Source: Saccharothrix deserti
Lineage (GTDB): Bacteria > Actinomycetota > Actinomycetes > Mycobacteriales > Pseudonocardiaceae
Assembly: GCF_009769385.1 (NCBI RefSeq)
Contig: NZ_ML775959.1
Location: forward strand, 310,001-374,000
Reading direction: 5' to 3'
Length of the DNA: 64,000 nt
Shown: piece by piece, positions 16,878 to 28,800 of the stretch
Position numbering within the stretch: position 1 is the stretch's first letter
How the letters are laid out: each line of letters begins with the position of its first letter
Translations under genes and position numbers: made by a program
Notes under the pieces: generated by a model
Databases searched by the model: none
What the model was told of the DNA's origin: nothing
Seen by the model: only the letters and a program-made list of their open reading frames with translations

Positions 16878-19800
16878 ATGAGGGATCTGCTCGGTGTGGT
16901 GGTCCAGGCCACCGGTGACGTGCTTCGCGTGATCCGGCCGGACGGGTCCGTCGAGGTGCCGCCGGACCTGGCGTTCCGCGAGTTGGGCATCGACTCGCTC
17001 GGGGCGATCGAACTGCATCGCGTGCTGGTCGCCGCGACCGGCGTCGACCTGCCGGTCACGGTGGTGTTCGAGTGGCCGACGCCGCGCGCGCTGGCCGAGC
17101 ACCTGCGATCCGTGCTGTCCGGCGGGGCCGTGTCCGAGGACGGGGCCGAGCCGGTCGACGTGGTGATGCCGGCGGCGGCCGACGACGACCCGATCGCGAT
17201 TGTCGGCATCGGCTGCCGCTACCCCGGCGGGGTGACCGGCCCCGAGGAGCTGTGGCGGCTCGTGGCCGACGGCAGGCACGTGATCTCCGGGTTCCCCGCC
17301 GACCGGGGCTGGGACCTGGACGCGCTCTACGACCCGGACCCGGACAAGCCCGGCACCACCTACGTTCAGCACGGCGCGTTCCTGCACGACGCCGGGCACT
17401 TCGACGCGGACTTCTTCGGCATCGGCCCCCGCGAGGCCGCCGCGATGGACCCGCAGCAGCGGTTGGTCCTGGAAACGGCCTGGGAAGCCGTCGAACGCGC
17501 CGGGATCGCCCCGGACTCCCTGCACGGCACGCGGTGCGGGGTCTTCATCGGAGCCGAACCGCAGGAGTACGGCGTCCGCCTGCACGAGGCCCCGGACGGG
17601 CTCGACGGCTACCTGCTGACCGGCACCGCACCCAGCGTGGTCTCGGGCAGGCTGGCGTACGCGCTCGGGCTGGAAGGCCCGACCCTCACCGTGGACACGG
17701 CCTGCTCCGGGTCGCTGGTCGCGCTGCACCTGGCCGCGCAGGCGTTGCGCCGCGGTGAGTGCACTTTGGCGTTGGCCGGTGGCGTCGCGGTCATCGGCAA
17801 CCCCGGTGTCTTCACCTCGTTCAGCCGCCAGCGCGGGCTCGCGCCGGACGGCGTGTGCAAGCCGTTCGCCGCCGCCGCCGACGGCACGGGCTGGTGCGAG
17901 GGCGCCGGGATCCTCGTCCTGGAACGCCTGTCGGACGCCCGGCGCAACGGCCACCGGGTGCTCGCCCTGGTCGCCGGTTCCGCGGTGAACTCCGACGGCG
18001 CGTCGAACGGCCTCACCGCGCCCAGCGGCCCGGCCCAGCAGCGGGTGATCCGGCAGGCGCTCGCCTCGGCAGGGATCAGCGCGTCCGAAGTGGACGCGGT
18101 CGAGGCGCACGGCACCGGCACCCGGCTCGGCGACCCCGTCGAGGCACGGGCGCTGATCGCGGCCTACGGGCACAACCGCACCCGGCCGCTGTGGCTGGGT
18201 TCGCTGAAGTCCAACATCGGGCACGCGCAGGCCGCCGCCGGCGTGGCGGGCGTGATCAAGATGGTGATGGCGCTGCGCAACCGGCTGCTGCCGCGCACGC
18301 TGCACGTCGACGCGCCCACACCGCACGTGGACTGGTCGGCGGGTGACGTGCGCCTGCTCACCGAGGCGGTGGAGTGGGAAGCGGACGGCTCGCCGCGCCG
18401 TGCCGGGGTGTCCTCGTTCGGTGTCAGCGGCACCAACGCGCACGTGATCCTCACCGAAGCTCCCGAGGAGGCGTCGGAGGAGGCGTCGTCGGAACAGCCG
18501 CCGGTGTCCGGGCTGTTCCCGGTCGTCGTCTCCGCCAAGACCGCGCCCGCGCTGCGCGCACAGGCCGGGCGATTGGCGCAATCCCTGCGCGACGGGCAGC
18601 TCACGGGCCGGCTTGTCGACGTGGCGATGTCCCTCGGCACCACCCGTGCCGCACTGCCGCACCGCGCCGTGGTCCTCGCCGAGGACTTCGAGGAACTCGG
18701 GCGCGGGCTGGATGCCGTGGCGGCCGGCGAGCCGGGACCGGTGGTCGGCAAGGCAGGCGGGCGGCTCGCCGTGCTGTTCACCGGGCAGGGCAGTCAGCGC
18801 GTGGGCGTGGGGCGGTCGCTGTACGCGCGGTACCCGGTGTTCGCGGCGGCGTTGGACGAGGCGGCCGGGTACCTGGACCTGCAACTCGACCTGCCGGTCC
18901 GGGACGTGCTGTTCGGGCGGGACGACCTGCTGGACCGGACGGTGTACGCGCAGACCGCGCTGTTCGCGGTCGAGGTCGCGCTGTACCGGTTGCTGGAGTC
19001 CTGGGGCGTGACACCGGATTTCGTGGCCGGGCACTCGGTCGGCGAGATCGTCGCCGCGCACGTCGCCGGCGTCCTGTCCCTGGAGGACGCGGCCACGCTC
19101 GTCGCGGCACGCGGCCGGTTGATGGACGCGTTGCCGGACGGTGGCGCGATGGTGGCCGTTGAGGCGACCGAGGACGAGGTCCGGCCGCTGCTCACGCCGG
19201 GAGTCGGGATCGCCGCGGTCAACGGGCCGGGCTCCGTGGTGCTGTCCGGCGAATCGGGTGCGGTGCTCGCGGTGGCCGCCCGGCTCGGTGGCCGGGCGAA
19301 GCGGCTGCGGGTGAGCCACGCGTTCCACTCCCCGCTGATGGAGCCGGTGCTGGCCGAGTTCTCCCGCGTGGCGCGGGTGCTGACCTACCACGAGCCCCGC
19401 ATCCCGGTGGTCTCCAACGTCACCGGCGAGCCGATCGCGCTGCTCGACCCGGCGTACTGGGTCGAGCACGTGCGCCGCACCGTCCGGTTCTCCGATGCTG
19501 TGCGCCACCTGGAGTCGGCCGGTGTGACCACGTTCCTGGAGCTGGGGCCGGACCCGGTGCTCTCGGCCATGGGCCGGCAGTGCGTCAGCGGTGAGGACAT
19601 CGCGTTCGCCGCCGTGCTCCGCCGTGACCGTGATGAGCGACGCGAGCTGCTGTCGGCGTTGGCGGTGGCTCATACGCGCGGCGCGCGGGTGGACTGGGGA
19701 GCCGTCCACGGCGAGGGCCGGTGGATCGACCTGCCGACCTATGCCTTCCAGCGCAAGCACTTCTGGCTCGCGGGTGCCGCCAAGCGGCGAGGCGGGACCG

Positions 19801-22800
19801 GGCACCCGTTGCTGGACACGGTGGTGGAGCTGGCCGAGGACGACGGTGTGCTGCTCACCGGCGAGGTCTCGCCGCACACGCACCCGTGGCTCACCGACCA
19901 CGTCGTGGCCGGCGCGAACCTCCTGCCCGGCACGGCTTTCGTGGAGATGGCCGGGTTCGCGGCGGAGCAGGTGGGCTGTTCCGCCGTGGAGGAGCTGACG
20001 CTCCAGGCCCCGCTCCTGCTGTCCAGGAGGGTCGCACTGCAAGTGGCGGTGGGTGCCGCCGACGAGAGCGGCCGTCGCCCCATCGCCATCCACTCCCGGT
20101 CGGGAGATGCCGACTGGGTGCGGCACGCGGCGGGCGTGCTCGCGGACACGGCGGGTGCCCGTGTCGACCTGGTGGAGTGGCCTCCTGCCGGTGCGCAGCC
20201 GATCGGGATCGAGGGCTTGTACGGGGACTTGGCCGAGCAGGGGTACGGCTACGGTCCCGCGTTCCAAGGACTGCGCGCGGTCTGGCGGCGTGAGGCGGAG
20301 GTGTTCGCGGAGGTCGTGCTGCCGTCTGACGTTGCGCCGGAGCGGTTCACCCTGCACCCGGCGTTGTTGGATGCGGTGCTGCACGCCACCGATTTCGCCA
20401 CTCCCGAGCCACCCGACCAGCGCGTCCGCCTGCCTTTCGAGTGGTCGGGCGTCACGCTGTTCGCCGGCGGCGCGTCCGCCCTCCGCGTCCGCATCGTGCC
20501 GACCGGGCCGGACTCGGTGGCGATGGCGATCGCGGACGCCTCGGGACGACCGGTCGCCGCCGTCGAGGGCTTCCGGTCGCGTCCAGTCGACCGGGTGGCT
20601 GCCGGCCCAGGACTGCTGACCAGGGCCTGGGTGCCGTGGACCGGCGCACCCACCGACCCCGGCGATTTCGTGGTCGAGCACTTCGAGCCCGGCCCCGCTG
20701 ACGGTGACGTGCCGCAGGCGGTGCGGGACACCCTCGAGCAAGCGCTGGCCTGGCTCGCTACGAACACCTCGACCAAACTCGTCGCCGTCACGCGGGGCGC
20801 GGTAGCCACCTCCGAGGACGACCTGATCAGCCTGTCAGCTGCACCGCTCTGGGGTCTGCTCCGCGCGGCACAGGCCGAGAACCCCGGCCGGATCGTGCTG
20901 GTCGACACCGACCCCAACGCCGACCCCAACGCCGACTCCGGCTCCGGCTCCGGCGACATGCTCGCGGCAGCGGTTGCGGCGGGGGTGGCGGAGGTCGCGA
21001 TCCGGCGTGGCGAGTTGCTCGTGCCCACCCTCGTCGCGGTGCCGCCAAGGCTCGACGGGGTGTGGCAGGCCCAGGGCACGGTCCTCGTCACCGGTGGCAC
21101 GGGTGCGCTCGGTGCGTTGGTCGCCCGGCACCTGGTCGAGCAGCACCGGGTTCGCAGTCTGCTGCTGGTCGGCAGGCGGGGGCTGGAGGCACCGGGCGCG
21201 GATCGGTTGCGCGAGGAGCTCACGGCGGCCGGCGCGTCGGTGACGATCGTGGCGTGCGATGTCGGGGATCGGGCGGCGGTGGCGGCGTTGTTGGCCGAGC
21301 ACCGGGTGGACGCGGTCGTGCACACCGCCGGCGTGCTGGACGACGGTCTCGTGGACTCCCTCACCGCCGAACGGATCGACAGCGTGCTGCGGGCCAAGGC
21401 CGATGCCGCCTGGCACCTGCACGAGCTGACCGGGAACCTGTCCGCGTTCGTGCTGTTCTCCTCGACGGCGGGTTTCCTGGACGGGGCCGGGCAGGGCAAC
21501 TACGCCGCCGCCAACGTCTTCCTCGACGCGCTGGCCCACCACCGCCGGGCCGCGGGCCTGCCCGCCACGTCGATCGCCTGGGGACCGTGGCGGTCCGGGA
21601 TGGCCGCCGACCTGGACGACGCCGCGCGACGCCGCCTGGCCCGGCTCGGTGTCGAGCCGATGTCGGACGAGGACAACCTCGCCGCGTTCGACACCGCTGT
21701 CGCGGGCGCGGAAGCCTGCGTCGTCGCGGTGAGGATGCGCCGACCCAGCCGACCCAGCCGACCCGGCCGAGCCGAGAAGCCGACCGGGCAGCCGGCGGTG
21801 GGTGACCCGCTCGAACTGGTCAAGTCGCAAGTCGCGGACGTGCTCGGGCACGCGAGCGCCGACGAGATCGACCCGGACCGGGCGTTCAGCGACATCGGCT
21901 TCGACTCGCTGGCCGCCGTCGAACTGCGCAACCGCCTCAAGGCGCTGACCGGACTCCCGCTGAGCGCCTCACTGGTCTTCGACCAACCGACACCTCGCGT
22001 GCTGGCCGCGTACCTGGCCGACCGGCTCGGCGGCGTCGAGCGCAAGACCGCCGTCCGGGCAACCGCCGCGACCGAGGAACCGATCGCGATCATCGGCATG
22101 AGCTGCCGCTACCCCGGCGGCGTCACGTCGCCGGAGGAGCTGTGGCGACTCGTGGTCGACGGCGTGGACGCGGTCTCGGGGTTCCCGACCGACCGGGGCT
22201 GGGACGTCGACAACGGGTACGACCCCGGCGCGACCCGCGAGGGCGGGTTCCTCTACGACGCCGCCCGGTTCGACCCGGACTTCTTCGGGATCAGCCCGCG
22301 CGAGGCGGCGGCGATGGACCCGCAGCAACGCCTGCTCCTGGAAGCCTCCTGGGAGGCGTTCGAACGGGCCGCGATCGACCCGACGTCCGTGCGCGGCACG
22401 CCCACCGGCGTCTTCGCGGGCGTGATGTACCACGACTGGGGCACCAGGCTCGGCGACGTGCCCGAGGACATCGCGGGCTACCTCGGCAACGGCAGCCTGG
22501 CCAGCGTCGTCTCCGGGCGGGTCGCGTACACGCTCGGTCTCGAAGGACCCGCCGTGACGGTGGACACCGCGTGCTCGTCCTCCCTCGTCGCGCTGCACTG
22601 GGCGGTGCGGGCGCTGCGGCAGGGCGAGTGCACGCTGGCACTGGCCGGCGGCGTGACCGTGATGTCCACTTTGGACACGTTCGTGGACATGAACCGGCAG
22701 GGCGGGCTCGCCGGGGACGGTCGCTGCAAGTCCTTCGCCGCCTCCGCCGACGGCACCGGGTGGGCGGAGGGCGTCGGCGTGCTCCTGCTCGAACGGCTGT

Positions 22801-25800
22801 CCGACGCACGGGCCAACGGGCACCGCGTGCTGGCGGTGGTGCGTGGTTCGGCGGTCAACTCCGACGGCGCGTCGAACGGCCTGACCGCGCCCAACGGCCC
22901 CTCCCAGCAGCGGGTGATCGAGCAGGCGTTGTCCGTCGCCGGCCTGCGTCCGTCCGATGTGGACGCGGTCGAGGCGCACGGCACCGGCACCCGGCTCGGT
23001 GACCCGATCGAGGCCGAAGCCCTGATCGCCACCTACGGCCAGGACCGGCCGCAACCGTTGCTGCTCGGTTCGGTCAAGTCCAACCTCGGCCACACCCAGG
23101 CCGCCGCCGGCGTGGCCGGTGTGATCAAGACGGTCATGGCGATGCGGCACGGCCTGCTGCCCAAGACCCTGCACGTGGACGAGCCGACGCCCCAGGTCGA
23201 CTGGACGGCGGGCGCGGTGGAGCTGCTCACCGAGAGCCGCGCGTGGCCCGACCTCGGCCGTCCCCGCCGCGCCGGCGTCTCGTCCTTCGGCATCAGCGGC
23301 ACCAACGCGCACGTCATCCTCGAACAGGCGCCGGACGCCCCGGAACCAGCAGGGAGCGGCCCCGCGATCGTCCCCTGGGTGCTGTCCGCGAAGACGCCAC
23401 AGGCGTTGCGGGCGCAGGCGGCCCGGCTCAAGTCCGTCGACGGCGACGTGGCGGCGGTGGCCCGGACGTTGGCCACCGGACGTGCGGCGTTCAGGCACCG
23501 CGCGGTCGTGGTCGGCGCCGACCACGCGGAGTTCGCCCAAGCCCTGGGCGCGGTCGTGGGGGACGAGGTCGGCACCGGCAAGCTGGCCTACCTGTTCACC
23601 GGGCAGGGCGCGCAGCGGCTCGGCATGGGACGCGAGCTGCACGCCGCGTTCCCGGTCTTCGCGCACGCCTACGACGCGGCGATGGCCGAACTGGACCTGC
23701 CGGACACCGACGACGTGCGGCGGACGGACGTGGCCCAGCCGTTGCTGTTCGCGGTCGAGGTGGCGTTGTTCCGGTTGCTGGAGTCGTGGGGCGTCCGGCC
23801 GGACTTCCTGGCCGGCCACTCGGTCGGTGAGATCGCCGCCGCGCACGTGGCCGGTGTGCTGTCCCTGTCCGACGCGGCACGGCTGGTCCGCGAGCGCGGT
23901 CGGCTCATGTGGACGATGTGCGACCCCGGCGCGATGGTGGCGGTCCGGGCCTCCGAGCAGGAGATACGGCCGCTGCTGACCCCGCACGTCGACATCGCGG
24001 CGGTCAACGGCCCGGAGTCGCTCGTGCTGTCCGGGACGGAGGAGGCGGTCGACGAGCTGCTGGCGCGGCTGGGTCGCAAGGGCGGCAGGCTCAAGGTGAG
24101 CCACGCCTTCCACTCGCCGTTGATGGAGCCGATGCTCGACCGGTTCGCCGCGGTCGCCGCCGACCTGACCTACTCGCCGCCGTCGATCCCCGTGGTGTCC
24201 ACCGTGACCGGCGACCCCACCGACGAGATCGCGACGCCGGAGTACTGGGTGCGGCACGTGCGCGCGACCGTTCGGTTCGCGGACGCCGTGCGCTACCTCG
24301 AATCGGCTGGGGTCACCACGTTCGCCGAGGTCGGGCCGGACGCCGTGCTCACCGCGATGGGACCCGACTGCGTGACGGGGGAGGCGGCGTTCACCCCGCT
24401 GCTGCGCCGTGACCGGTCCGAGGAACGCGAGGTGCTCGCCGGTGTCGGAGCCCTGTGGGCCCGGGGGACCGACGTCGACTGGGCGGCGGTGCTGGGCGAG
24501 CGGGGCGCCGGGCACGTGGACCTGCCGACCTACCCGTTCCAGCGCGAGCACTACTGGCTCGACGCCCGGCCCGGCCCGGCCGACGTGTCGTCCGCCGGCC
24601 TCGACCGCGTCGGTCACCCGTTGCTCGCCGCGGCGATCGCGGTGCCGGGTTCCGACGAGGTGGTGCTGACCGGGCGACTGTCCCGCCGGACGCAGCCGTG
24701 GCTGGCCGACCACGAGGTGCTCGGCCGGGTCCTGTTGCCGGGCACCGGTTTCGTGGAACTCGCCTTGCGGGCGGCCGAGCACGTGGGCGCGTCCGGGGTG
24801 GCGGAGCTGACGCTCGAAGCGCCCCTGGTGCTGCCGGAGGACGGCGGCTTGCCCATCCGGGTGGTCGTCGGCGGCGATGGCACGATCGCCGTCCACTCCC
24901 GTGCGGAGGATGCGGAGTGGGTGCGGCACGCGACCGGGCGACTGGCCGTGACCGCAGCCGCACCGGAGTTCGACCTGGTGCAGTGGCCGCCGCCCGGCGC
25001 CGTCCCGGTGCCCGTGGCCGCCGCTTACGACAGCCTGGTGGAGCGCGGGTACGGGTACGGACCGGCCTTCCGCGGCCTGACGGCCGCGTGGCGGCGCGGC
25101 GACGACGTGTTCGCCGAAGTCGCCCTCCCCGATTCGGTCTCCGCGTCCGGGTTCGGCCTGCACCCCGCGTTGCTGGACGCCGCCATGCACGCCGACCTGC
25201 TCGACGAGCACGGCACGGCGGCCGGTGACACGCTGCTGCCGTTCTCGTGGAGCGGTGTCACCCTGCACGCGCCCGGCGCGGACGCCCTGCGCGTGCACAT
25301 CCGCCGGATCGACGGTGACGAGCGGTCCGCGATGTGGTTCGCGGACACCGCCGGTCGTCCGGTCGCGACCGTCGAGTCGCTGGTCTCCCGGCCCGCCGAG
25401 CGCAGCCGGGTCGTGTACCGGCTCGACTGGCAGCCGGTGTCGGGCGACGGCGCGTGGTCGACGGGCACGTCCACGGCCGCACCCCGGAGCACGGCTGTGG
25501 GCGGTGGGAGGTCGAACGCCGCGGTCGTCTTCGAGGTCCCGGCCGGCGAGGGCGATGTGCCGACGCGCGCCCGTGCGGCGACCGGCGCGGTGCTGACCGC
25601 CGTCCGGGACTGGCTGGACGACGAGCGGTTCGACACGAGCAGGCTGGTCGTGGTGCTGCGCGGCGACGACCTGGCCCACGCCCCCGTCCGGGGACTGGTG
25701 CGGGCCGCCGAGGTCGAGAACCCCGGCCGGTTCACGTTGTTGGAGGTCGACGACCCGGACAGCCCGGCGGTCGCCGACGCGGTCGACTCGGGCCTGCCGG

Positions 25801-28800
25801 AGGTGGCGGTCCGCGACGGCCGGGTCCTGGCACCGCGCCTGGTCCGCACGGCGGTGCCGGACGGCACGGCACCGTGGGACGGCACGGTGCTGATCACCGG
25901 CGGCACCAGCGGGCTGGGCGCGCTGGTCGCGCGGCACCTGGTGACCGAGCACGGGGTGCGCCGGCTGGTGCTGACCAGCCGCCGGGGTGGTGCGGAGGAG
26001 TTGCGGGCGGAGCTGACCGCCGCCGGTGCCGAGGTCACCGTCGCGGCCTGCGACGTGGCCGACCGGGAGGCGCTGGCCGCCCTGCTGGCGGACATCCCGG
26101 ACCTGCGGGCCGTGGTGCACGCGGCGGCCGTGGCCGAGGGCGGGCTGGTCGGCTCGCTCACCGAGGAGAAGATCGACACCGTCTTCCGGCCCAAGGTCGA
26201 CGGCGCGTGGCACCTGCACGAGTTGACGCGGGACCGGGACCTGGCGGCGTTCGTGCTGTTCTCGTCGGCGGGCGGGCTGGTGCTGGCCGCCGGACAGGGC
26301 GACTACGCCGCCGCGAACGTCTTCCTCGACGCGCTGGCCGAGCACCGGCAGGCGCAAGGTCTGCCCGCGACGTCGATCGCGTTCGGCATGTGGGCCGTGG
26401 ACACCGGACTGGGCGGTCCGCTCACCGACGCCGACCTGGACCGGATGCGCAGGCTCGGCCTGCCGGCCATCGAGCCCGCCGAGGGCTTGGCGCTGTTCGA
26501 CGCGGTCGTGGCGTCCGGTGAGCCGCTGCTCGTGCCGTTGCGGGTGGATGCGAAGGCCGCGGAGCTGCCCGTGCTGCTGCGGCCACGCGCCGCCGTGCCG
26601 CCCGTGGCGTCGGGCACCACGGACCGGCGGTCGCTGGTCGACCTGGTGCGCACGCACGTCGCGGCGGTCCTCGGGCACGCGGGCGTGGCGGCGATCGGGC
26701 CGGACCGGGCGTTCAAGGAACTGGGCTTCGACTCGCTGGCCGCCGTGGAACTGCGCAACGCGCTGGACAAGGCGACCGGGTTGCGGCTGCCGGCCACACT
26801 GGTGTTCGACCACCCGACCGCGCGCGCCGTCGCGAGCTTCATCGCAGAACGGCTGGCGGGCACGACGGCGACCACCCCTGGCACGTCCACCCCTGGCACA
26901 CCCGCCCTGGTCGTGGACGCGGACGAGCCCATCGCCATCGTGGGCATCGGCTGCCGCTTCCCCGGCGACGTGCGCGACAGCGCCGGGCTGTGGCAGCTGG
27001 TGGCCGAAGGCCGTGAGGCGATCACCGGCTTCCCGACCGACCGAGGCTGGGACCCCGACGCCCTCTACGACCCCGAACCGGGCGTGCCGGGCCGCACCTA
27101 CGTGCGGGAAGGCGGGTTCCTGCACGACGCGGCCGAGTTCGACCCCGAGTTCTTCGGGATCATGCCGCGCGAGGCGTTGGCGATGGACCCGCAGCAACGG
27201 CTGCTGCTCGAAGGCGCGTGGGAAGCGGTCGAACGGGCCGGTATCGACCCGACCAGCCTGCGCGGCAGCCGGACCGGCGTGTACGTGGGCGTGATGTACC
27301 ACGACTACGGCTCCAGGCTGCACGACGTTCCCGACGACGTGGCCGCCTACCTGGGCAACGGCAGCGCGGGCAGCATCGCGTCCGGTCGGGTCGCCTACGC
27401 GTTGGGGCTGGAGGGTCCGGCGGTCACCATCGACACCGCCTGCTCCTCGTCGCTCGTCGCGCTGCACATGGCCTGCCAAGCCCTGCGCCGCGGCGAGGTC
27501 GGCCTCGCGCTCGCGGGTGGCGTCACGGTGATGTCCACGCCGGAGATCTTCGTGGAGTTCAGCAGGCAGCGCGGGCTGGCGGCCGACGGTCGGTGCAAGG
27601 CGTTCGCGGGCGCGGCCGACGGCACCGGCTGGTCCGAGGGCATGGGTCTGCTGCTGGTGGAACGCCTGTCCGACGCCCGGCGCAACGGCCACCCGGTGCT
27701 CGCCGTGATCCGCGGCAGTGCCATCAACCAGGACGGCGCGTCGAACGGCCTCACCGCGCCCAACGGACCGTCGCAGCAGCGGGTGATCCGGGAGGCGCTG
27801 CGGGCGGCCGGCCTGCGCCCCGGCGAAGTGGACCTCGTGGAGGGCCACGGCACAGGTACCCGGCTCGGTGACCCGATCGAGGCCCAGGCGCTCCTGGCCA
27901 CCTACGGCCAGGACCGCACCGAGCCGGTCCGGCTGGGCTCGGTCAAGTCGAACATCGGCCACGCCCAGGCAGCGGCCGGTGTCAGCGGTGTCATCAAGGT
28001 CGTGGAGGCGCTGCGGCACGGAGTGATGCCCCCGACCCTGCACGTCGACGAGCCGTCGCCGCACGTGGACTGGAGCGAGGGCACCCTCGAACTGCTCACC
28101 GAGGCACGGCCATGGCCCGAACACGACCGCCCACGCCGCGCGGCGGTCTCCTCGTTCGGGCTCAGCGGCACCAACGCGCACGTCATCCTGGAGCAGGCGC
28201 CAGCTCCTGTCCCCGCCCCAGCCCCCGTGCCCGTTCCCGCATCCGTGCTCGTTCCAGCGGAAACCGCGGCACCCGTAGTACCGCTCGTGCTGTCCGCGCC
28301 GACCGCGGAAGCCCTGCCCAGGCAAGCCGAACGACTGCGGGAACACCTCCTGGTCAACCCCGAACAACGCCTGCTGGACGTCGGCTTCTCCCTGGCCACC
28401 ACGCGCGCCCTGCACGACCACCGCACCGTCATCGCCGCCACCGACCGCGAGCAGGCGCTCCGAGACCTCGCCGAGCTGAGCGGGCCGATCCGGACCAGGA
28501 CGGACGGCGCGACCGCGTTCCTGTTCACCGGACAGGGCGCGCAGCGCCTCGGCATGGGACGTGAGCTGCACGCCGCCTTCCCCGCCTTCGCCAAGGCGTT
28601 CGACGCCGTGGCGGCCGACATCCGCGACGTGATGTGGGGCGAGGACCCGGACGCGCTCAACCGCACCGAGTTCGCGCAGCCCGCGCTGTTCGCGATGGAA
28701 GTGGCGCTGTTCCGGCTGCTGGAGTCGTGGGGCGTCCAACCGGACTTCCTGGTCGGGCACTCCATCGGCGAGATCGCCGCCGCGCACGTCGCCGGCGTGC

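Noticed and set aside
16791..28787. Very long leftward frames opposite the PKS
   Set aside because: They mirror the PKS codons, are rich in His, Arg, Gly and Val without domain motifs, and come from GC-biased third positions.
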